From Nansenia antarctica (Eukaryota > Chordata > Actinopteri > Argentiniformes > Microstomatidae), in assembly GCA_963989245.1 (NCBI GenBank), contig OZ022345.1, forward strand, positions 44,756,470 to 44,820,469: 64,000 nucleotides of DNA. Reading direction: 5' to 3'. Positions within the stretch are counted from its first letter, which is position 1, and each line of letters begins with the position of its first letter. Made by a program: the position numbers and the translations under genes. Of this stretch, positions 1-60,990 are shown one piece after another. The notes under the pieces are model-generated. The model was not told the DNA's origin. It did not search any database and saw nothing but the letters and a program-made list of their open reading frames with translations.

Positions 1-705
1 GTTAGCAATAGGTATTATACACATAAGTATTTGTTCTTTGAGAAAAGCACTATTACAAGTATTTAAGCTATGTGTGAGGCTTGATTGAAATAAAGTGTGT
101 TTCTGTGTTTTGCTGTCTTACTGTTTTGTGCTAGAATTTGCTATTCTACCAGAGCACGCCGCCTTGCCCTGGGTAATTGGCAGGGAGTGTGAAATGAGAT
201 CAAATTAGATAAGCTAAAAAAAAGTGGTTATTAAAGCCAAAAATCCCTCCTTCAAAAAGACTTGAATCGACTAGAGAGAGAGGGAGATGGTCTGAATGGG
301 ATGCATGTGGGATTTACAAGCTATACAGTAATAAGGACCCATGGCCCCTACTTCACTTGAGAGTTTAATTACATCCCCATCCTGTCAATCAGATATGTGA
401 AGCCTTCTCTCAGAAGTTGTCTTTTAATGGACTCGTAGGCTTTGAGCTTTGAAGCTGAAAAACTAGACACTGAATTTGATCATCTAGCAATACATGCAAC
501 AGATGAACTCCAGACGACTCATTTACATGAGGATGAGAACCACTTCAGAGAAACAGGCTTTGATTTCAAATGAAAGTCCCACTTTAGGTAATGGTATGTA
601 CATAATATACTGTTTGTATAGGGGACAAAGCATCAAGAACTGTAACTTCAGCTAATAATGAAATGTATTTTACACAAGGTGCATGACAGAAAATGGCGTC
701 CTTAC
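1..705 (-). other. gli2: gli2 intron 9, partial
   Basis: Sequence downstream of exon 9 in the transcript. No further exon is visible here: the conserved continuation of zinc finger 3 (FEGC.KAYSRLENL) is not present in any minus-strand frame. I see no repeat or regulatory site that I can support. Confidence 0.8.
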
Positions 706-47748
<47,043 letters not shown>

Positions 47749-50700
47749 GTTGCTGATTAGTCTGTGTGAAACTACAGAGAAAGAGGGAGAAAGACAGATT
47801 TTGTCAGTATGGAAAGACTACTTATTTTTGAAGTGGATATTTGAGGAGATACGTGTATCCATGTCTCTAACAGTGGGTGCCCAACACGTTTGGTGTGCTG
47901 CATATCTAAAGAATGAGTTGAAAAAGAATTGCTTGTGACCTTTTAGGGAGACCAAACTATTTGGTTTCTGAAAATAATCTTATGACACAAAGCAGGCTTT
48001 CCTGAGGTAATGCTGTTGCTTTACTAACGACACAAAATACTAAATGAGTCTAGCAAATGACATCATCTTGAATGTCTGGTTGTGGTTGGAGTCTTCTCCT
48101 GCAACTAATTGTAGATACTCAACTTTTCTACAGAGAATAAAGGCATAATTGTATAATAACAAACAATTAAGTATCACAGAAGTACTAAAGTAAGTAAGTG
48201 ACGATGTGTCCACTCCTTACACTATAGCTGTGTATGCAGCTATCATGTAGTAGTTGTAGCATCACTTCACATACAGTGAGACTATATATTTACAATATAT
48301 AAATATATTGTTATTATTATTATAAACATATATAATCATTTTCTTTACATTTGGTGTAAAGAAAATAGTGCCATCCATTCAATTGTAAAGGTGACAAGCC
48401 CCCAGCAGTCAGCCTTTAGCTGCTGTGACTGAGTCAATACATTCAAATGCCTGTATGAATGGCAGATGACTTGGCAGTGTGCCACTTGTTTGAGTTTGTG
48501 GAATATACATGATTATCCTCTGCAAAGTGCAAACACACAGTGGTTTAAGGCTAAGAGGAGAGGCCATTCCAGACTCTCTCACCAGTTTGTGGTCATGGTT
48601 ATCCAAACTGGTTTAGTGGGTAAACATGAGTGTTTATTTATTTTACAGTACTGTGATTAGACCTGTGTGCACCAACTGATTTAATTTATAGTGATTCATT
48701 GTTTAAATAAATGTTTCATCATTATTTCACGAATATGACCTCTGTCAGCAGAAAGTAAATGTTGTTAAGGCTATCTTGAATGTAGTATTTACTGTCTACT
48801 GCAGTGTAAAAGTGGAGTGACACACCTGTTGGCAGGCATGGCCATTTGGCATACATATATTAATGTTGAACTTGTGGTGGTTGAACTTATTATAGAATGT
48901 GTTATTACATGCAGGGCTCCGAACCTAAGGAAACAGGCCTTGACCAATAACACATGGATATGTATCTTCTGTACTTCCACTGCTACACACAATGTATGGT
49001 GCTCACAGTAATCTGACATGTAATTGAAAGTGTGCTGGTGTGTGAAGTATCTTTTGGTTTCATGTGGTCATCCAACATGTTGTGTTGTATTGGAGGTGTG
49101 GACTAGTGGCCGTTTTAGTGACCCCTGAGAGGTGCCAGTCGCCCGTCTCTGTGCCATGGTAAGCCGATTAGAGGTGGGCAGCTAACAGGTTTAGAAGGCA
49201 TCTGTTTCTTTTTTCTTGTGCCAACAGCAAAGTCCTCTAGCCATCCTGTCATTGACAACTCATTCATAGACATTTCCTTAATGCTACAATCCAAATAGTC
49301 TGTTTTTTGTATTTCTTTGTATGAATCATTATCTGATTTTCATGGATTGGTCCAAGACTTTGAGGCACTGGCAGGAGAGCCGTTCATGTGACCATCATGT
49401 GTCCAGAAAGGGCCTGCCAACAGCAAGGCCCACAACATCAGCATCTTCTGTCCCCCACTATCTGCCTTCTGACCCCACAGAAGAAGTTAGTGTACTCTTG
49501 ATAGCATCATGTTTCAGGAACATCTGGCACAACATTAAAACATTGTTTTTCTGCTTTCACGGTGAGCTAAACGTTTGCTTTCTAATTACCTAGCATAATT
49601 ACAAACGTAAGCCCACAGTTTGGTGCTATAAGGACACAAGCAGCTCTGTAATACTGTATATACTTTCGAGAAGGGTTTAGGGATACAGTAGATAGTTAGG
49701 GAGTGTGATAGAGGGATAGAAGTGGCCCCAACTTCACCCCATCCCCCCCATAGCTCCTGCAGGTCTTTGGAGAAGCTACATTTCCCCCCAACCCCATCTC
49801 TCCCTGCAGACCAGGCCCATGCTGCCCCTTTTGACAGGGGTGCCGGGCTCTGATGGGATGGTACAGGTGTCAGGAACTGAACGGACAGATGGTGGCCAAG
49901 GAGAGAACAAACAACAAGAGGGCATTTCTTTTCTCTTCTTCTGGTTGGCTGGGCAGCCCAGTGCAGCGCGCGAACAGGATCAGACCCCCCCCCCTCCCCC
50001 CACACCCACACCCACACATACACACCCATATCACGTGACCAGGGGCAGGGGACTTTACAGGGCTGCATGGGATAATCCCTAAAACCAGCAGATACGGTCC
50101 TCTGATAACCATACCCAGCCAGTACCCACCTCTCACTAAGACCTCCACCAAAGTATGGGATGGTAAAAACATGTAGCTTCTTCTGGTCTAGCATACAGTA
50201 TAGCCTGCAGTGAGGTTAGGCAACACACTGCTGTAGTCCACGTTACGGAGCTTCACTGCTAGTCTGAAAGTTGTTCTGTAAATGCATGCAAATGCACATC
50301 ATATCAGTGTATCCTATGTCTGAGAAAATCAGCAGGAAATAAAAGGCATGTATCGGAGCCCACTGGAGAAGGGAGGAGGGGAGGAGGGGAGGAGGGCAGC
50401 GGGCGTAAACAAGTAAGTAAGAAGAGACCCAGATGTGTTGCAGTACCGCCCGATTATGACTCTTCCTCCAGTCGCTCTGCCTGACACTGCCAACCTTTAC
50501 TTGGAGATGAATTACCAAAACATGCCACTTAACCACGACAATCCTTGACACAACACAGTGATGGGGACAACGACTCTCTCTCTCACTCTCTATTTCTCTC
50601 TCTTTCTCTCTCTCTTCCCAGGCTTTTGTTCTGAGACCTGGTGTGTGTTTTCCTTAGCGCCTCATTCAGTTTCAAGTGTTCCCCTCTTCCACTACCGTTC

Positions 50701-53027
50701 AACAGCTCCTCTTTCACCAACATTGAATGGAATGCAAACAGACATCAAAGGATGTCCTCTTATTTGAAGTTATTCTGTCTCTGTCTGCTCTCCTATTTCT
50801 TCTTTCCTAACTTAGCTACGATAAGATACTGATGCTGGTAAGATCTCTTCCCCCCCTCTCCAACCCCTTCCCCACTCATTTGGCAATAACACAAGTCTTA
50901 AGTTTGATGCCCCTATGCCACCTACAGTTGTCTCAGCTTGTGCGGTGCCATCTCAAATTTCAGATGGTGGTGCTCATGTGAGTTATCTCATCCCCAGTAA
51001 CCAACAACAATCGACTGTACATTGTGAGCTGCAGAACTCTTGTCCTGTCCAGACATCCCAATTTCACATAGGAATATTATTGCAACATAATGATAGCATA
51101 ATGCTCTGTGAAAAGTGTTTTTTCTCTTTTTGCTTCCCAACTTTTATGACTCCTGTTTCTGACTGCAGTTTGTCTGCCCATGCAGAATGAGAGCTGATGT
51201 ATTCCATTTCATCTGACTCCATGCACAGCTTTTAGTCATTATTTCCTCCTCCTTCAACAGTCTAGCTTTCAGGAAATACTGCATTTGAAGTTTCTGTTTA
51301 CTTCAAACATTGATGTAGGGGCACTGAAAATCCCTTTACCAATCAATACCCTGCCTGCTGCCCGTTGGTGGTTTCCAAGATCTCAGATTAAGACTGGAAA
51401 CAGCGTACACATAGCCTACTACTACATTGATTGAATGTCTACTGTATTTCACATACCAGAATGGTACTAAATGTGAACACCATTGTTATTCTCCTGAAAT
51501 GATTCTATATAACAGCTGAAAAACTTGACTGAAGAAAGTCTGCAAACATGGGGTGGGACAGGTAATTTAGGGTTTTGTGAGTGTAAAATAGTATACAGCC
51601 CATTGGTTGTGGTTACAGCTGACTAGGCTCCTTGTGGAGGTTAGTAAACAAACCGAAAGAGGGTCTACAGTATCGTGTTGGGTTATGACAATACAGCATG
51701 CACTTCATGGAGGGATGGAGACTGTGACAGTTGTTGCTTATCAAGCTCCAAACGGCATGACTGGCTTTCAATGCAGTCCTGTGCCAGTCCTGGAAGGGGA
51801 ACCACAGTGAAGTTACTGTAGAAGGAAGGCAGTGACAGAAACTGCAGGGCATGTCTGGGGTTTACTGGGGACAACCAGGCTTTTTGTAAATCCTCAAATA
51901 GTACTCTGTGTGAATTGGGAACAATCCTTGCCTAAATATTGTCGAAACAGCATAGCTAAAACACAACTTAATTTGGATTTATAAAATGGTCTGATTCTTT
52001 TTTAAACCATATCATATGAAAACGCCTCCTGAACCAAGTTAGCCTTAACCATGATAGATATCCCACTAAATACAATACATGTGATACAATACATGTGATA
52101 CACAGACAAGGCTACAAATGGTTGTGAATTTAATTCAGTGCTGGGGACATTTTAGGGTGACCAACGATTAATTCACAGGTGTACAGCTGCAGAGGAAAGG
52201 GGGAGACCAGCAAACACAACCCTTGTCCCTACAAACTCTCCCTCTGTTGAACACAGTGAATGAGCATAGTCATTCAGCTAACCCCAAATCCAACCAATTT
52301 CCTTCTTTAAAAAAAGCGAGTGGCTAATTCAGACAAAATACAGCTGTCTTTTTTTGTCTTTTTTCTTTTTTTAACATTGCAAGGCCAGACCTAACCGCGT
52401 TGGCCAGACCAATGGTGACTTCCTTTTAACTTTGTGGGAGCACCATGAAAAACCTTTAATTGAATCCTCTTTTCTCTTACCAAAACTTTTCTTCCAAGGA
52501 CACGACTATGCTATTATCTTAGCAATGGTTTTACCATGTTTTTTTACAATGGTTTTACCATTGACAAAGTAATGCTTTCAGACAATCCTAAATGTATGGT
52601 TGTTTGGAACATACTGTATACTACATATTTGTCCATGGGCAAAAATATGTATTTTTGATAATTATTTAATAATAATTTATTTGATCAGTTTCCTGATCCC
52701 CCTCCCTACTTATTCTACGTGTTGGACCTCTTTATACTCTGGATGAACTCTGGGTATTGAGGACATCACAAACATCACTCATTATTACATCCCACAAAGT
52801 AATTACAGTACTTATAATTTGGACAAACTGCTCTGAGTGTACTTTCAGAGGTCACATGTGGGGGGTCACAGCCCTCACACAGTTGGTTCTTCGGCCAACT
52901 ACTTATTCAATTGCAATAATTCAATCCCAGGATGGTTTGGCAGGTATCTAATTTACCCATATTACATACAGTAATGTGGTTTCGACTCCTACACTTTAGG
53001 TCTTGTATATGTGTAATACAAAAGTAC

Positions 53028-53050
53028 AATATATATATATATATATATTG
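53028..53050. repeat. (AT)n tract
   Basis: AT dinucleotides followed by TGTATATATACG; able to form a cruciform. Confidence 0.9.
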
Positions 53051-53370
53051 TATATATACGTATACACATTCTCTCAATTATTTTCTACAGCCCAAAATAA
53101 ATAATTGCAGTCAGTCTGTCTCTAATCTGAACAAACAAACTAATAATTAAATGCTTTGCCAATGAAAGAGAGGGAGGTTGTTTTGTTATCATTGTTGTTA
53201 TCTGACATTTACTCTTACTTTAGAGTCTAATGTGGCACTGTTTAAATTGAAAGGGATCTGTTTGGTCTCAGGCAGTGACCATTGTTCTCCGGAAGTTGGC
53301 AAATAGAATTTGGTCCTGGTTAAAGACAATGCTTCTAGAAAAGCTTAAGCAGATCTCGGGAAAGACTGTG

Positions 53371-53551
53371 GGTAACTCTTTACATTAAGTTTCCCAAATA
53401 CCTGTGTAGTTACCTCCTATTAACAACACAATATCTATGAAGTTAACATGTTATTGTACATATCACAAGTTATAACCACTCAAGTCCATTACCATGCAGC
53501 TACAAAGCAATTACATGTGCAGCATACTATAGGGGCAACTAAATAGTGACC
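53371..53551. mobile_element. Small MITE-like repeat with imperfect inverted ends
   Basis: Begins GGTAACTCTTTACATTAAGT and ends TAGGGGCAACTAAATAGTGACC, which are imperfect inverted repeats. The start is the reverse complement of the ends seen near 19470 and 25975, so it is a copy of the same family in the opposite orientation. No target duplication was established. Confidence 0.55.
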
Positions 53552-54482
53552 ATACTGGGCATATAAATATGAATTTATTTAGCCTTTCCAAAAGCCCTGT
53601 TTCATGTTGGGCTTATTAAGCTGATTACACACAGAGAGATGCCTCTCTGGTAGTAACTGCAAGACAAGTTGGGACTTAGACATGAACACATTCTAGATGG
53701 GTGAATCACTGTCTTCTGAAAAACACAACCCCTTTGAAGTTCTGGTCTAAAAGGGCATTGTGTAAAACATATGGTGAGAGAACTGGCAGCCCTCATTTGT
53801 CATTCTCCTGATGCAGACACACAGATATGTAATGCATGGACCCAGTCCTGGTCAGTGACCCTGTAGATGAAAGCACTAAGTTATTGCCAAAACATGTTCA
53901 CATGGAAAAATGGAGAGTGCACACTTCACTGTCTTGAGTCTTGAGTCATGAGTAGCTGAGAGGCACTCAAAGGCCCATGTTCTTACATTGATCCCAAGAC
54001 TGAACATCTAACAAATCAAGGCAAGTCCTGTAGATGAGTTCTCCACTAAATCCACCCCCACCACTCCTTGCTAGTAAATGCAATATCCTGTGGTTGATCT
54101 CTTTGTCTCCCAACCAATATAAAACAGATGTGTAGCTCTCTCACAGCCTACACACACTCACAGGGTAGAATTCCTAGCTGTTGGGTTTCATGTCGCCTTG
54201 ATGTAGCCCAGTTGGAAGTGGCTATTTATGATGCTCAATGTAATTACACAAGGTTTGTGTGTCCGAGATATTTGTTATGTCATGTAAGGGACATTTGGTT
54301 AGGAGGTCTCCCCTACAAGGAGAACCCCCAGCTGTCATTTGTGCCACATTGCAGAGTCGGCTTCCTCTCAACAACATTTGGCCAGGTCATTTATCCTAAA
54401 TGTGTTGTTAGCACTCACTCTCAACAGTTTCAGCTGTCAATACTCTCACCGACCACTTAGGTGGTGGTGGTGGGTGGTGGGT

Positions 54483-54483
<1 letters not shown>

Positions 54484-54536
<53 letters not shown>
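54484..54536. repeat. (GT)n microsatellite
   Basis: About 53 bp of GT, preceded by GGTGGT repeats from 54461. Confidence 0.97.
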
Positions 54537-54537
<1 letters not shown>

Positions 54538-54969
54538 ACGCTACTGTATGTCTCTATGCATGCTTGTGAATCGGGAGTTGGTGAAAATCAAAGCTGGCAT
54601 CCGATGCTTATGTCCACACATCCACAATGTTGCTATGAGCGTTTATCATACCAGTAGAAGTGATTATACCAGCAGACTGTGTCTCATTGAGTGTGTGGCA
54701 TATGTGGGCAATGTGTCAGCTGCTTCATGGCTCAGATAGCAGGCCTTGGTGACAAGAATGGGAGACCCCTGTTGTCGGGGCCCTTGTCTGTGTGTGAGGT
54801 CATCAGCTGTCAAAGTACACCAAGAGGTGAGATGACGACCGAGTACAAACATAATGACGGGGGAAGTAGTGTGCAGTTTCACACCAAGTGACTTTATGAT
54901 CCAAATCTCTTTTGGACCCCCTCCAAGTGAAGTATGTTCCCAACTTTGCCACTTCTCCATATTCAGTCT

Positions 54970-55185
54970 GAGGAGGGTGGTCTAGTGGTAGTGAGTTGGA
55001 CTTGTGATCGGAAGGTTGTGAGTTCAAATCCCGCCTGAAACCACACCACTACTAGTGTGCCCTTGAGTAAGGCACTTAGCCCTCAGTTACTCCAGGGGGA
55101 ATGTCCCTGTAATTCGTAATTGTAAGTCGTTTTGGATTAAAAGCGTCTGCTAAATGGCAAAATTATTATTAATTAATTATTAGGA
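54970..55185 (+). mobile_element. tRNA-derived SINE, V-SINE-like
   Basis: tRNA-like head with A box TGGTCTAGTGGTAG and B-box-like GAGTTCAAATCCCGCC. The body contains CCCTTGAGTAAGGCACTTAG, and the tail GTAAGTCGTTTTGGATTAAA then AGCGTCTGCTAAATGGC, the standard 3' domain of teleost V-SINEs, ending in an ATT-rich run. Polymerase III promoter boxes are present but there is no sign of activity. Confidence 0.88.
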
Positions 55186-58100
55186 GTACAGGTCTTACAC
55201 ATGGAGATAGAACAGAAACTGTTCTATTCTTTATGAGTGTTGCCACTCACCTCCTTTTTGACTGACCACCTGTTAATGCTACTCTGTAGAGGACAGTGTG
55301 AACAACAGCCATACTTCTTACATGTTTCAAGTTAAAGAAGACAAAGACAGCATGTACTGTATATATGACCCTCGTCCTGCTCTCTGTAATGAGATGATTA
55401 CAAATCATGAGCAAACCTCAAGCTGGCCCGAGCCCAGAGCCTTGCTCAGAGAGAGGCCAATGGCAGCGGACATGTGTGCTGAGGAGGAGGGGTGACGGAC
55501 CGCTTGCTAAAGATTACCACATGGCTTTTACCGAACTCCATGCTTTCGTCTATCAGAGAGGAGTCTGTGGCCTGGCAGAGAGACAGCGCTATTTGGAAGT
55601 TAATATTGCTCATCATATGGAACGTAAGAAGAAGAGCCCAACCGCCCAGCCCCTATGGGCTAGTCTACTTTGTAGCTACGGGAGGGCCCCCAGATAAATC
55701 ATAACTTACAACTGAGGCTTCTCCCCCCTCCACAAACCCCAGTGTTGGAAGCACAAACACACACACCCCTCCTGTTGAATGTGCTGTGCTGCCAGTGGCC
55801 TCTGCATAGCCCCCAACTCTGTCTCTGCATCAGATTAGGGCTGACGGCAAACACTAGAGACAATATGCCATTGTCTGGGAGTCCATGTCAGTCGTCCTCT
55901 GAACAACACAAAAACTCTGTTCATTGGCAATGAGGAAGATACAGTGATTGTAATAATGATACTCTCACAGCCAGCTGCTGAGGAAGACAGCAGATCATCC
56001 TGTTACTCTAGCCCCACCAGGAGTCAATTAACAGCAGGAACCAGGATCATGGCACCCCCCTCATAAGTGCCCTCTCCAGGTTTGGTGTTGTTGCAGAGCA
56101 AGTTAGTGAAACCTCCTTGAACCCTCACTTGTGTTGAGGAGCGGCCCATGTCTAAGGCTCCATCTTGGTGAAAGGACCTACGGCAATAAGACTGGCTGGG
56201 GTAAAGAAAGCAACAATCCAGTCATTCGCACATAGACTGTACAATATACTGGATACAGCAAAGTGAGCTAGTTCAGACGTCTCCTCCAGAGTGTGGAGCT
56301 CTGCAACTCAACCCAAATGGTTTATTTTAGGTTAGGTAATGAAATAAATTGTGCGTCAACCCTCCACAAACTTGCTAACCCCCTGACCTGGTGAATCACT
56401 GTTAAAAGCCATTGTTTGGGGAGTCTGTCTGGGAACTGTGTATAGTGTTGAGATTACTGGTGATGACACATCATATATAACACAGTGTAAATTGTATACA
56501 TGATTTAATCTGTTTGACTTTCAATCCTTCCTCCCTCAGAGAGCCGCTTGGATGTCTGGAGGGGGGCCGAGACCATCCGAGACCATTCTGTGTAGAGGCT
56601 CTGAGAGTCTCTGTGAGAAAAGGCATGGATAGGAAACTGATAAGGCCTTGTTGCATGAACTTAGAGCAACATGGAAATACTGTTTCCTCCAGAGAAACCA
56701 GTTGCTTCATACTTGTACGTTCTTGATGAGGTCAATCACTGTGGAATTAGGTTGTTAGAGATTTTACCATACATCCCTTTAAATGGCTTGTGTTAAAGGC
56801 ACATTGGACTTTCCACTTTTACAGTGACGTATGTTTTCAGTGAGACATAGTTTCCCCCATTTTCTTTGATAACAACAGAGGTTACAGGCTCGATCGAATG
56901 GGACGTGTTCACTTTCCATGTCAGTGTCTAAGTACTCACTCATAGCTGGCCCTGTGAGAGATGAAGAAGGGGATGAGGAGCAGGCTGTGCTCTCCTCTCC
57001 CAAACCGGATATGATGTGATCCTATTTAACCCCTGGACACTTGAGAGAGAATGAGCCGGATGCCTTGAGGGGTGTAGGACAACAGCCACAAAAAAAGCAG
57101 GGATTGTCCCCTGCCGTCCAAGCCAAAGCAGAGGGGCTCAATGAGGACCCTGAAAATGAATGTATGCTGCCATCACTTCACTCTCCCCCCACTTTGCACC
57201 AATCTCAAGTACAGGCTCGTAGCTAGAAAACACGGCGGACTAGCTCAACACATAGCTGTCTTTTACAGCTCCCTAAATGGCCATTAAATTCCCATCAATT
57301 CAGCTCTAGACACGAGTGTACTTCAGCTACCCCCCCCCACACACACACACACACACACCCCATCCTGGGCTCCTGCTAGACACACAGTATTGGCCAATGC
57401 AGGCACAAAGTAGTGTCTCTGATGAGTCCGAGATGATGGTCTTTTCACTCAAAGGGATAATGGAAATAGAAGTCTTTTTTTTGAAGTCTTTATGTCTTTG
57501 CGATCATTGCGGCAAAAAACCTAATACATTATTTATTCCATGGTAATATCCTACAGTACTACCTATTTAATATTTTAAATATACATCTACATTGTGGATG
57601 TTGTTGATGACCATTATATTATGTAGTAGTAGTGTATGTAGTAGTGGTTGTAGTAGTGGTTTCAAATCATCAAGGCCTAATGCAGGCCTATGAATGTATT
57701 TTGCCAATCAGGACAAACACGTAATTGTGTGAGTGCAGTACTGGGAAAACATGTAACTGGGGTAACCTGCTGTATTTCTTTTACATCAACCACATTCTTA
57801 GCCATTTCTCCAGCCCAACTGAATAGTTTTAGGGGACTGCAATCTAAGAATGACATGCAGAGATGAATGGCTTCATTGGTACATATATAGTGTCTTAGTT
57901 CAGAGAGGTGGGAGAAGGGGGAAGAAGACTCTGTTCTTTTCTCAACTTTTGAGTTCTCTCAGTAGGGGGGACGGAGGGGGGGGTCATTCAGACTTCTCCT
58001 CCTCCTCTTCGTCCTGCCTTACACGCTAGACTTCATCGGTATTTGTTTTCAAAAAGCTCCCCCCCTTTCCAGTATTCGGTTCATTAAATTTTCCGCAGAC

Positions 58101-59828
58101 TTCCAGAGAAGAAAAAGCCAGATCAATAAAGTGGGACTGGGGGAGAGACGTGTGAAAACGGGCATACAGAGACTGGCTGGGGAGATGAAAGTAACATCGT
58201 CACCATGGGTCTCAGAGCCCGGGGACCGGAGCCCCAACCCAGGCTGAATAAGCTGAATAGCCCATCATTTCTTTACATCCTTTCACTCGTCCCAGGCCTG
58301 ACTGCTGGGACTCTTCATTCCACACAATGGCAAATGCACTAAAACTTTTTTTCTCATGCTAATGATCTCAACTGGGCATCACATTAAATTAAAAACACAC
58401 TCATAGGCATACACATTCATACACGCGCACACAGAAATACACACTGGAAATGTTTTTAGTTTTTTTTCCCCTTTGAGAGTCTGTTTCTCTTTTTACCTTT
58501 CTTTTCATTCATTTTTTTCTCTTTTTTTTATTGTAATAATACTTTTATTCTTTGAAGAACATCCTGATTATATATATTTTTTTTTAAAGTATACTGTGCA
58601 GTTTTCAATTTCACTTAGTATAGGGTATCTAATAACATTATATTTGGATCAGGTCAAACTTTTTCACAAGATGGTAAAAGACACTTTTGGTCTGTATGTA
58701 CTGTATGAATAAACAGACACAAAAAGAAACATTTTTCCCCCCTTTCTTTTCCTTATTAGAATGTAGTCCAAAACATCCAACAGAAATGACACTCATCAGT
58801 TCAGCCATGACCTCAGGGATCATTAGGACATTTAAGATGGGGGTAAAAGCCAATAGCAAATATAGCTGTTTAGGATCCAGCACAAAAGCGTGAAGTGTTT
58901 GTTGATTATTCAGCCTGGAGTGCAAACAGCAACTTTGAATCTGTCAACAGTAGGTACACAACTCCTACTGACCTGACAGACCCAGTGAGATGGTCTTAGT
59001 TCCACTGCATGCTTGGCACTTGGAGCATTATTGTTGAAGTCCTTATTTGCCAAGAGCAAGTGGTTAATGAGTGGGATCTTATAATAGTGTGTAGACATTG
59101 AGAACACTTTCAAACATCTAGTACATTCTATGACGCAGCTATCAACTTGTAGTTACTCTCTAACACAAGTATCAACTTACCTTACTTGTGCAATAACATA
59201 CTACTAACTTGGACACATAAGTGTGAGAGCCACAATAAGTTGCAATGTGCATTTTTTTTTTACCAATCTGATATATACTGTATATCCACTCAAAGTTGTG
59301 ATTGCCACCAACATAAACCTTCATTCCTTCAGTATTGAGTTCCAGCTGAAACATGCACAAATCAATTGCAGTGCATATAGTAGTTATAACCGTAGCCATA
59401 ACACGTAACTTATTTGTTTTTGCATAAAAGTAGCAGAAACTTTAGGGATCTTACAAGAAAGTGGGGTGAGTGATCATAATGGCTTCAGTGAGCAGAGGCA
59501 CTTGGAATTCTGTAAAAGGATTGGCGCCGAGATTTCTGATCACATCTCTTCACATATGGATCAAGTTGCAGGACAGAATTGTTTGGATTCCTCTGTCAGA
59601 TAAGTTCAAAGTGCAAATGAGATGTGAAGTTACCCCCAGCCTCATCCGTCCTTGACACGCAAGAGAAAGGGAGGATAGTATTTGGTGTCAAACACATATT
59701 GTCTAATACATGTTACACCCAGATATGTTTTACTGAAGCCTTTAAACATGTTCTTAAATATAGGAAATGTGAAATGTGTCCCAAATCAGTGCATTTGTTG
59801 TCATCAACGGAACAGGAGGTTTTCTTAC

Positions 59829-59900
59829 CTTGAATGCTTATTTTACCCGTTGCTCTTCAGTTCACTTTGTCCGGTGAATTACTGACTCGCTATGAGTCCT
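59829..59900 (-). other. gli2: Candidate gli2 non-coding first exon
   Basis: A strong minus-strand donor, TTCAAG|GTAAGAAAAC, ends at 59829. About 95-105 bp upstream in the transcript is a TATA-like GTATTTAAAAG (59924-59935), which would put a start near 59900. An alternative start is further upstream, near ATTGG and GGGGCGCGG motifs around 60270. Support is motif-level only. Confidence 0.3.
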
Positions 59901-60239
59901 ATGAGAACTAGGACTAAAATTGTACTTTTAAATACAAAAACACTCAGATATGTCCCTTTGAATGTGATGAGAAAATCCATGGACTCACTGCGTTTCGAGA
60001 AAAGTTGTTGGAAAGTCTTTCACAAAGTTCGTGCCACGGCATCCCTCGGATAACTCATCTAATTCAGTGGAGCGCAGTGGGTTGCGTCTAACTTTTTACA
60101 ATCCATCCTCTTGCAGCGGTAAAAGTTTTCAACCCCTTTCGCTCATTTTTATTCAAAATAACATGCCTTTTTCTTGTAAGTGCGGCTAAAGTTTAAAACT
60201 AGAGAAGATTTTAAACGACAGTTGTTCTAGACATGCGGT

Positions 60240-60420
60240 GGTGAGATCTTCAGGCTGATCTGTTTCCAATCCGCGCCCCTCTCCCCCCTCTCTCTCCCCT
60301 CTCTCCCCCCTCTCCCTCCCTGGTGAGTTGGGCCATTTGCTGCACCAGATGGGCCGGGCTAAGTGAACCCAGCAGTCAGACTCGGAGGAAAGTTAGATAA
60401 AGTTTCATTATTGTTCGATT
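60240..60420 (-). promoter_or_regulatory. Possible promoter-proximal region
   Basis: On the minus strand a long GGGAGAGGGG-type purine run leads into GGGGCGCGGATTGG, which combines a GC-box-like and an inverted CCAAT motif. It sits upstream of the candidate first exon. Inference from motifs alone. Confidence 0.25.
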
Positions 60421-60696
60421 TCATGGGCTTTAGTTAGGAATGCGTGTGGCAGCCAATCCTTGTCATGAGGAGCACACAGGGATTACAATTAATATTTATT
60501 GTTTTATCGTCTATCGTGTTACTACAACATTTTTGTGCACCAATTTGTGTTTTGTTTGTATTGTATTTTTGGGTTTTGGGTTTTTTCCTCTGATCTTGTC
60601 TTGTGGTTTGTAGGCTAATTGCATCTGGATAATTTGTCAACATATTTTTAGTGAACGTTCTTTCGCTTTTCATCATTTTTGCGAGCTATGGCACAT

Positions 60697-60697
60697 G

Positions 60698-60750
<53 letters not shown>

Positions 60751-60990
60751 TTTATTTATATATCACTTTACGTCAAAGTGCTTTACAAGTACAATAGGTT
60801 AAAAAAAATATGTTTTTAAACAATTTAAAAACAACTATTTCAATTTAAAAACACACATAAATTACAACAGCACAAAAAAACAGCCTACATGAGTGTCATG
60901 CTGTGTCATACTGTAGCCTACACATAAAAGGCGAATTAAAAGGGACAAATGAACGTTAGATTAAGAGCTACTCATATAGTATCTTTATTT
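60697..60990 (-). mobile_element. Retroelement 3' end with (AAT)n tail, reverse copy of 12772-13105
   Basis: Read on the minus strand it contains GAAATAGTTGTTTTTAAATT, AAAGCACTTTGACGTAAAGT and AAATAAAGTTATTATT, matching the 3' part of 12880-13030. The tail is (AAT)n at 60698-60749 on the plus strand. Confidence 0.75.

Larger units (their letters stand above)
47772..59828 (-). other. gli2: gli2 intron upstream of the first coding exon
   Basis: About 12 kb if the candidate non-coding exon at 59829 is right. It includes an AT-rich tract (53028-53050), a small TIR repeat (53371-53551), a (GT)n tract (54484-54536), a SINE (54970-55185) and a short (CA)n run (57331-57358). The rest is unique sequence, AT-rich in places, with no supported exon. 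Confidence 0.6.

Noticed and set aside
49586..50194. Minus-strand open frame of 202 codons
   Set aside because: No domain, low-complexity composition, no splice context in phase with gli2, and it crosses CCCC/CACACC-rich sequence. A chance frame.
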